Positions 4,900 through 9,112 of a DNA stretch of 9,112 nt are shown piece by piece (positions within the stretch are counted from its first letter, which is position 1; every line of letters begins with the position of its first letter). Origin of the DNA: Microcaldota archaeon (GTDB taxonomy: Archaea > Micrarchaeota > Micrarchaeia > Burarchaeales > JAKAKT01). The stretch lies in contig JAPLWU010000085.1 of the NCBI GenBank assembly GCA_026396425.1, positions 1 through 9,112 on the forward strand, written 5' to 3'. The notes beneath the pieces were generated by a model. It was not told the origin of the DNA, searched no databases, and worked only from the letters and a program-made list of their open reading frames with translations. The translations under genes were made by a program, and so were the position numbers.

Positions 4900-6180
4900 A
4901 TGGGCAAAATAAAAAATTCCAAGCTTGCTGCAGAAGGGAAGAGGGAGCTCGAGTGGGCAAGGCTGAACATGCCCCTGCTTGTGCGCATACGCTCACGTTT
5001 TGAACTGGAGAAGCCCCTCAAGGGATTGGCGATAGGCACGTGCCTGCATCTGGAGAAAAAAACGGGAATTCTTCTCGAAACGCTGAAGGCCGGAGGCGCG
5101 AAAGTCTACGCGAGCAGCTGCAACCCCCTCACAACCGACGACAGGGTGGCTGCCGCGCTCGCATCGGAAGGCATCGAGGTTTACGCGTGGGCTGGCCAAA
5201 GCGAAAAGGACTACTACAAAAACATAAACTCGGTTCTCGACGGCAAGCCGAACGCGGTGATTGATGACGGATGTGACCAGATTTTCATGCTTCACACGAA
5301 GAGGCGCGAGCTGCTTCCCAATGTGATTGGAGGATGCGAGGAAACGACCACCGGCATCACGAGGCTAAAGGCAATGGAAAGGGAAGGAAAGCTCGAATTC
5401 CCGGTAATCGCGGTCAACAACGCCTATTCGAAATACCTGTTCGACAACCGCTTCGGCACTGGCCAATCCACCATAGACGGCATAATGAGGGCCACCAACC
5501 TGCTTCTCGCTGGCAAAAACGTGGTCGTGGTCGGCTTCGGCTGGTGCGGGAGGGGGATTGCCGACCGTCTTCGAGGAATGGGTGCGAACGTCATAGTAGT
5601 TGAGATTTCGGATAGAATAAGGGATGGCGAGCCCTCTGGATTGCACAAGGCCCTTGAAGCGCTCTACTCCGGCTACCGCGTCATGGACATGAGGAGCGCG
5701 TCGAAGCTGGGCGACTTCTTCATAACCGCGACCGGTTGCAAGAACGCAATCGGGCCAGAGCACATCAGGCTCATGAAATCCGGCGCCATACTCGCCAACT
5801 CCGGCCATTTCGACAACGAAATCGACAGGAAATACCTGGAGGCGCAGAGCAGGAGCCACCGCGAGCTCAAAACGAACCTCAACGAATACGCTCTCAAGGA
5901 CGGCCGCAGGCTCTATCTCCTCTCACAGGGCAGATTGGTCAATCTTTCCCAGCCCACGGGCCAGGGCCACCCGATCGAGATAATGGACGGCAGTTTCGCG
6001 ATTCAGGCGCTGTCGCTCGAATATTTGACTAAGAGCAAGCTGAAGAGCGGCGTGCACGATGTTCCGCTCGAAATCGACGACATGGTCGTGCGGCTCGCGC
6101 TCAGGGCAAACGGAATCGAGCTTCCCGCCCTCAGGCCGGAACAGCTCAAATACCTCTCGTCCTGGGAAGAGGGGACTTAG
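4900..6180 (+). CDS. ahcY: S-adenosylhomocysteinase (SAH/SIH hydrolase), archaeal type
   Basis: A 426-residue NAD-dependent hydrolase that splits S-adenosylhomocysteine (or S-inosylhomocysteine in some archaea) to homocysteine and the nucleoside, relieving product inhibition of methyltransferases. Conserved: H50, D122-D123, E147-E148 (CEETTTG), K178, D182 and N183 (KYLFDN), GFGWCGRG (212-219) of the Rossmann fold, ribose-binding E235, GHFDNEID (302-309) and GRLVNL. The adenine-side HMTVET of the human enzyme is HLEKKT (50-55), as in other archaeal/Thermotoga forms. T187 replaces the human Cys195, also usual there. It lacks the C-terminal KPDHYRY extension of the human enzyme and ends in SWEEGT. 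Just after E235 there is a loop about 10 residues longer than in the human enzyme (about 236-249). It follows the phosphorylase gene on the same strand; its 3' end overlaps dph6 by 35 bp, tail to tail. Confidence 0.93.
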   Translation: MGKIKNSKLAAEGKRELEWARLNMPLLVRIRSRFELEKPLKGLAIGTCLHLEKKTGILLETLKAGGAKVYASSCNPLTTDDRVAAALASEGIEVYAWAGQSEKDYYKNINSVLDGKPNAVIDDGCDQIFMLHTKRRELLPNVIGGCEETTTGITRLKAMEREGKLEFPVIAVNNAYSKYLFDNRFGTGQSTIDGIMRATNLLLAGKNVVVVGFGWCGRGIADRLRGMGANVIVVEISDRIRDGEPSGLHKALEALYSGYRVMDMRSASKLGDFFITATGCKNAIGPEHIRLMKSGAILANSGHFDNEIDRKYLEAQSRSHRELKTNLNEYALKDGRRLYLLSQGRLVNLSQPTGQGHPIEIMDGSFAIQALSLEYLTKSKLKSGVHDVPLEIDDMVVRLALRANGIELPALRPEQLKYLSSWEEGT

Positions 6181-6838
6181 CAACGAGCTTCGTTATATTC
6201 AGCCTGCCGGAAGTGCCATGCCAGTCAACTTCCTTCTCCACTACCTCGAGCGGACAAGAAAACAAGGGGCAGTCGCAAACGAAAGTTTCGAATTCGCCTC
6301 CCTCGCCGATGGGCGATACGCCGCGCTCATCGGCAGCCCGCATTATTTTCGTTTTACATTCTGACAACTTCCCGCCCAACATTTCTTTCCCCAACCCCTC
6401 GGCAGAAACCGAAACGATTGTTGCTTCAATGCCAATGGCAATCTCGTCGTCCAGCAGCGTTTTTTGGTTTTTGCGCCATAGAGGGGAGAAGCTCCTAACA
6501 CCCGCCTTTTCGCACACGATTTCGAACCGTCTTTTCTGGTATTCGCTTTCTACCGCTCCACTGACAATGGCTTCGACTCCTTTCGTTTTCGCCCGCCCAA
6601 TCAATTCCTCCAACACCCGCAGTTCCTCGCCCTCGCCAGCCTCGCGGCTTATCCACCCAATCCCGGCGCTCCTGGCCTGCTCCCCGACAAATTTCGAATT
6701 TACGGAATGCATAAGCTCAGAATCAGGGTTCGTAGGAATTACCGTAATCGCATTAACCATCTCGAGCCCGGAGTGCACCGCGCACCATGCGGCGAACCAG
6801 CCGTCCTTCCCCCCGCTGCACAGGAGCGCGAATTTCAT
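6146..6838 (-). CDS. dph6: Diphthine-ammonia ligase
   Basis: A 230-residue ATP-pyrophosphatase of the Dph6/MJ0570 family. Known members catalyse the last step of diphthamide synthesis on elongation factor 2, converting diphthine to its amide with ATP and ammonium. The PP-loop is SGGKDG (8-13). Family signatures follow: GAVESEYQKRR (94-104, family GAxxSDYQxxR), PLWRKNQ (119-125) and GEGGEFETFVCDCPLF (178-193). Length suits the single-domain archaeal form. The frame is open upstream to 7060, but the PP-loop must lie near the N-terminus, and the ATG at 6838 is about 26 bp from the TATA-like core at 6859-6870, giving a leaderless transcript. No Shine-Dalgarno sequence is visible. Its last 35 bp are antisense to the end of the SAH hydrolase gene. 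Diphthamide assembly links it to SAM use, but co-regulation is not implied. Confidence 0.92.
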   Translation of the reverse strand: MKFALLCSGGKDGWFAAWCAVHSGLEMVNAITVIPTNPDSELMHSVNSKFVGEQARSAGIGWISREAGEGEELRVLEELIGRAKTKGVEAIVSGAVESEYQKRRFEIVCEKAGVRSFSPLWRKNQKTLLDDEIAIGIEATIVSVSAEGLGKEMLGGKLSECKTKIMRAADERGVSPIGEGGEFETFVCDCPLFSCPLEVVEKEVDWHGTSGRLNITKLVAKSPLPRTRGI

Positions 6839-6858
6839 GGCTGGCTTACTCACGCTAA

Positions 6859-6870
6859 ACTTTAAATATG
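6859..6870. promoter_or_regulatory. TATA-like core shared by dph6 and the lipoprotein gene
   Basis: ACTTTAAATATG on the plus strand, CATATTTAAAGT on the minus strand: a nearly symmetric TATA element. It is centred about 26 bp from the dph6 ATG (6838) and about 32 bp from the lipoprotein ATG (6897). It is the only AT-rich core in the 58-bp gap, so both genes probably use it. Confidence 0.5.
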
Positions 6871-6896
6871 TCTCCCCCGAACTACTATCGGTCAAT

Positions 6897-7274
6897 ATGA
6901 AAAAAATACTCGTGGTTCTCGCGCTTTCGCTTATAATTTTTGGCTGCGGGGGTGGCAGCGGTCCGGCCATCCGCGACTGCGGCTCGGATTCGATTTGCTT
7001 CGACCAGCAGCTTACCAAATGCACCCAGGCAAAGGCAACGATATCGGACGGCCTCGCCACCTATTACATGGAAATAAAGGGGCTCGACGCAGAAAAAGCG
7101 TGCGTGACTTATACAAAGCTCCAATCTTCGGACTCCCCTGACCTCGCCGATTTGATTGGGAAGGAAATGACGTGCAAGAGCCAAATAAACCCGGAAACGC
7201 TTGAATTCGGCACTCCCGACGTTTCGGCCTGCTCGGGCTCGCTCGTCGATGCGATGAATGCAATACCGGAGTAG
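6897..7274 (+). CDS. Small Cys-rich lipoprotein, function unknown
   Basis: A 125-residue exported protein. The N-terminus is a signal peptide (MKK plus a hydrophobic stretch, residues 4-15) ending in IFGC, a lipobox-like site that would lipidate C17; phenylalanine at the -2 position is atypical. A GGGSG linker and an acidic domain follow. Six further cysteines (C28, C34, C42, C69, C93, C112) could form three disulfides outside the cell. The first three lie in a CGSDSICFDQQLTKC pattern that I associate, without certainty, with small secreted proteins of DPANN archaea. The frame is open far upstream, but that part is antisense to dph6. The ATG at 6897 is the one directly before the signal peptide and about 32 bp from the shared TATA-like core. 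Its stop lies 12 bp from that of the convergent ribL-like gene. No catalytic motif seen. Confidence 0.75.
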   Translation: MKKILVVLALSLIIFGCGGGSGPAIRDCGSDSICFDQQLTKCTQAKATISDGLATYYMEIKGLDAEKACVTYTKLQSSDSPDLADLIGKEMTCKSQINPETLEFGTPDVSACSGSLVDAMNAIPE

Positions 7275-7277
7275 CTC

Positions 7278-7283
7278 AAAAAA
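7278..7283 (-). terminator. U-run terminator candidate after the ribL-like gene
   Basis: A minus-strand T6 within TTATTTTTT begins a few bases after the TGA stop at 7287-7289, at the end of the asnS/ribL-like unit. No hairpin is needed for archaeal intrinsic termination. Confidence 0.4.
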
Positions 7284-7286
7284 TAA

Positions 7287-7721
7287 TCAAATCTGCCTGA
7301 TTATCTCCTTCCTAATCCTGTCAATCACTTTCGAGCTCTTGAGTCTCGTGTGCTCCAGTTTCTTTTTTATTCTTACCACTCTCGCCCGCAACCCCATCTC
7401 ATCCAGCTTCGCCTTCAACCTTCGCTCGTCCTCCCTCTGGTCATAACCCAGTGCTATGACATCCGGCTTAATCCTCGCTATTACTTCGTACCTATCCTTC
7501 CTGCCTCCCAAGATGGCCTTGTCGACAAGCGCGAGCGAGCCGACCATGTGCCTCCTCTCCCTTTCATTGAATACGGGCTCGCGCCCCTTCCCCTTCCTTA
7601 TGGCCCTGTCCCTCGCAATCACGACTATCAATTCGTCGCCGTGCTTCCTCGCTTCCTCCAAATAGAGGATGTGGCCAGGATGTAGAATGTCAAAACAGCC
7701 GAAAGCCAAAACAGTTTTCAT
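7287..7721 (-). CDS. ribL: Cytidylyltransferase-like nucleotidyltransferase, probable archaeal FAD synthase
   Basis: A 144-residue HIGH-type nucleotidyltransferase of the glycerol-3-phosphate cytidylyltransferase group (COG0615). GCFDILHPGH (8-17) is the nucleotide-binding motif, IARDRAIRK (35-43) the Arg/Lys-containing loop, LGYDQ (91-95) a typical second element, and RLKSSKVI (126-133) replaces the ISSTRI-type C-terminal motif. Archaeal RibL (Methanocaldococcus MJ1179) uses this fold to join FMN and ATP into FAD, and the overall pattern fits. Other members make CDP-glycerol or activate other phosphates, so the assignment is probable only. The ATG at 7721 is preferred over that at 7745 because GGTG (7728-7731) lies 6 nt upstream and the family begins just before the GxFD motif. 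It follows asnS on the same strand after 27 bp. Confidence 0.72.
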   Translation of the reverse strand: MKTVLAFGCFDILHPGHILYLEEARKHGDELIVVIARDRAIRKGKGREPVFNERERRHMVGSLALVDKAILGGRKDRYEVIARIKPDVIALGYDQREDERRLKAKLDEMGLRARVVRIKKKLEHTRLKSSKVIDRIRKEIIRQI

Positions 7722-7727
7722 TACATG

Positions 7728-7731
7728 CACC
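7728..7731 (-). promoter_or_regulatory. Ribosome binding site deciding the ribL-like start
   Basis: GGTG on the minus strand ends 6 nt before the ATG at 7721. The upstream in-frame ATG at 7745 has no such site, only the end of asnS before it. Confidence 0.45.
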
Positions 7732-7748
7732 GCGCTCGCCCGCATCGC

Positions 7749-9050
7749 TTATGGATAGACCCTGTTGATGACTCGAGGGAACGGGATTGCGTCGCGTATG
7801 TGGTCCAAATTGAGCATCCACTTCACGAGCCGCTCGATTCCCAATCCGAAGCCCGAGTGCGGAACGCTCCCATATCTCCTCAGGTCGACGTACCACTGGT
7901 AATCCTCAATCCTCAATTTCTCCTCCCTCATCCTCGCGAGCAGCTCGTCCATCTCCCAAATCCTTTCGCTCCCGCCTATGAGCTCGCCATGGCCGCCGGG
8001 CGCCTGCAAATCCGATGCCAAAACCGTGCCCGGCTTCTCCGGGTCCTCGCGCATGTAGAAGGCCTTCATCCCTTTCGGGAAGTTGTGTATGAAAATCGGC
8101 TTCTCCAGCTCTTTCGTGAGCGCGGCCTCCTCGTCGGAGCCCAAATCGTCGCCCCACTTGAATTTTTTGAATCCGAGTTCGTGCATTTTGGGAATCAGTT
8201 CCTCGTAATCGATTCTCGGGAAAGGCGCCTTTACTTTTTTCAGCCTGTCCGGTTCCAGCCCCAACTCCTTCAGAAGGTCCGCATGCTCACTTGCCATCCT
8301 CTGGCAGACCTCCTCGACCATCTCCTCCTGCAGTTTCATGTTGTCTTCCTGCGAATACCACGCCATCTCGGGCTCGAGGTGCCAGTACTCGCAAAGATGC
8401 CTGACCGTTCTGGACTGCTCGGCCCTGAACGAGGGCGCGAGTATGAAAACTTTCTCGAATGCGGTGATGAAGGCCTCGTTGTAGAGCTGGCCGCTCTGCG
8501 TTAGGTATGCCTCTTTCCCGAAGTAATCGAGCTTGAAGAGCGTCGAGCCGCCCTCGCATCCGGCGCGAGTTATTATGGGCGGCGAGAGCTCTCGGAAGCC
8601 CTTGTTGTAGAAGAATTCCCGCAAATACCTCACGATGTAATCGCGGGCCTTCATGATGTTGGTCAGTTTCTGCGAGCGCAGCCACAAATGCCTCGTGTCA
8701 AGCAGGAATTCGACGCTTTGGTCCTTGGCAATCGGGAATGCCTCGCCCAAATGAACGAGTTCGAACTGCTTCGCCTGTATCTCATACCCGCCCGGCGCTC
8801 TGTTATCCTCCTTGACCTCGCCATTCACAATCACGCTCGATTCGATGAAGACTTTTTCCGCATTCTCGAATGATTTAGCGTCAACCACGTCCTTTTTGAC
8901 TGCGCACTGAATCACGCCGGTGCTGTCGCGGACGACAACGAAGTGCATGCCGCCGCTCGAGCGCTTGCGGTAGACCCAGCCCCGTATGGCTACTTCCCCC
9001 GTCTTCTTTCCGCCGAGAATTTCGGAAATCGAGGTGAACACGTTCCCCAT
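7749..9050 (-). CDS. asnS: Asparaginyl-tRNA synthetase
   Basis: A 433-residue class IIb synthetase that charges tRNA-Asn with asparagine. An N-terminal OB-fold anticodon-binding domain spans about 17-105 (VAIRGWVYRKR, VRDSTGVIQ). The catalytic core has CEGGSTLF (165-172), TQSGQLYNEAF (184-194), motif 2 FRAEQS..RHLCEYWHLEPEMA (208-230), NFPKGMKAFYM (323-333) and motif 3 GFGLGIERLV (400-409), ending in IPFPRVINRVYP. EYWHLEPE in motif 2, the QLYNEAF element and the overall pattern are those of AsnRS, not archaeal AspRS. Full length. A genome with AsnRS need not make Asn-tRNA by transamidation. The ATG at 9050 is preceded by GGGGGGATA, an unusually close purine run; a GTG three codons in is a possible alternative start. 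It leads the ribL-like gene in a likely operon. Confidence 0.94.
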   Translation of the reverse strand: MGNVFTSISEILGGKKTGEVAIRGWVYRKRSSGGMHFVVVRDSTGVIQCAVKKDVVDAKSFENAEKVFIESSVIVNGEVKEDNRAPGGYEIQAKQFELVHLGEAFPIAKDQSVEFLLDTRHLWLRSQKLTNIMKARDYIVRYLREFFYNKGFRELSPPIITRAGCEGGSTLFKLDYFGKEAYLTQSGQLYNEAFITAFEKVFILAPSFRAEQSRTVRHLCEYWHLEPEMAWYSQEDNMKLQEEMVEEVCQRMASEHADLLKELGLEPDRLKKVKAPFPRIDYEELIPKMHELGFKKFKWGDDLGSDEEAALTKELEKPIFIHNFPKGMKAFYMREDPEKPGTVLASDLQAPGGHGELIGGSERIWEMDELLARMREEKLRIEDYQWYVDLRRYGSVPHSGFGLGIERLVKWMLNLDHIRDAIPFPRVINRVYP

Positions 9051-9060
9051 TATCCCCCCT

Positions 9061-9076
9061 TTTATTATTTAAGCTT
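9061..9076 (-). promoter_or_regulatory. TATA-like element upstream of asnS
   Basis: AAGCTTAAATAATAAA on the minus strand, resembling the BRE/TATA pattern of the other promoters here (AAGCTTAAAAATA near 4126-4140). The box centre lies only about 18-20 bp from the ATG at 9050, shorter than usual; a GTG at 9041 would be at the canonical distance. The rest of the window edge (9077-9112) holds only a second GGGGGGGATA copy. Confidence 0.4.
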
Positions 9077-9112
9077 CCTCTTCGCATCGAGAGCCGCGAA
9101 CTATCCCCCCCT

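Noticed and set aside
5605..5647. Frameshift or assembly error in the SAH hydrolase as cause of the longer loop
   Set aside because: The insert is about ten codons in frame, codon use matches the flanks, and motifs continue normally on both sides.
6213..6896. Long plus-strand open frame continuous with the lipoprotein
   Set aside because: It is antisense to dph6, whose motifs are unmistakable, and would bury the signal peptide in the middle of a protein. Only the part from 6897 is taken as real.
7359..7370. Plus-strand T-rich stretch as terminator of the lipoprotein gene
   Set aside because: It lies about 90 bp inside the convergent ribL-like coding region where the T-run reflects Lys codons; possible but not supportable from sequence alone.
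7725..8504. 259-residue plus-strand open frame inside asnS
   Set aside because: Shadow of the high-GC asnS gene; the product has no recognisable domain.
1..9112. tRNA or rRNA genes, CRISPR arrays, insertion sequences
   Set aside because: Intergenic gaps are at most 89 bp and show no cloverleaf, spaced repeats, transposase or terminal inverted repeats.

Overview
The window reads as a compact archaeal chromosome segment. Archaeal signs are the archaeal-type asparaginyl-tRNA synthetase, a Dph6-type diphthine-ammonia ligase, a RibL-like cytidylyltransferase, a thermophile/archaeal-type S-adenosylhomocysteinase, TATA-like boxes about 25-30 bp before start codons, several apparently leaderless genes, and GGTG-type ribosome binding sites. 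Gene density is extreme: convergent neighbours overlap by 9 and 35 bp, and divergent neighbours share 43-89 bp promoters. A DPANN-type archaeon (for example Diapherotrites or Micrarchaeota) would fit the compactness and the small Cys-rich lipoprotein, but this placement is a low-confidence inference.

Layout. Positions 1-670 (minus) hold the N-terminal part of a TctA/DUF112-like membrane protein, preceded by a small membrane-anchored OB-fold protein (672-1046, minus). Diverging from these is an amidohydrolase of the MTA/SAH deaminase family (1090-2409, plus). Converging on it is a PfkB-family kinase (2401-3300, minus), preceded by an unrecognised Gly-rich 252-residue protein (3336-4094, minus). 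A divergent promoter leads to a methylthioadenosine/purine nucleoside phosphorylase homologue (4184-4858, plus) and then S-adenosylhomocysteinase (4900-6180, plus). Dph6 (6146-6838, minus) converges on the latter and shares one TATA-like core with a Cys-rich lipoprotein (6897-7274, plus). The right end is a two-gene minus-strand unit: asnS (7749-9050), then a cytidylyltransferase likely to be FAD synthase (7287-7721).

How the genes work together. Four genes between 1090 and 6180 make a plausible salvage module for the by-products of S-adenosylmethionine (SAM): deaminase, phosphorylase, nucleosidyl-homocysteine hydrolase and a sugar/nucleoside kinase. The phosphorylase carries the Glu/Asn pair that in human PNP reads 6-oxopurines, not the Asp pair of human MTAP. 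With a deaminase nearby, this suggests a route through inosine compounds (methylthioinosine, S-inosylhomocysteine, inosine) like that described in Methanocaldococcus. This is the most interesting biological reading of the window. The other genes (asnS, dph6, ribL-like) are housekeeping. The 252-residue protein and the lipoprotein are the true unknowns.
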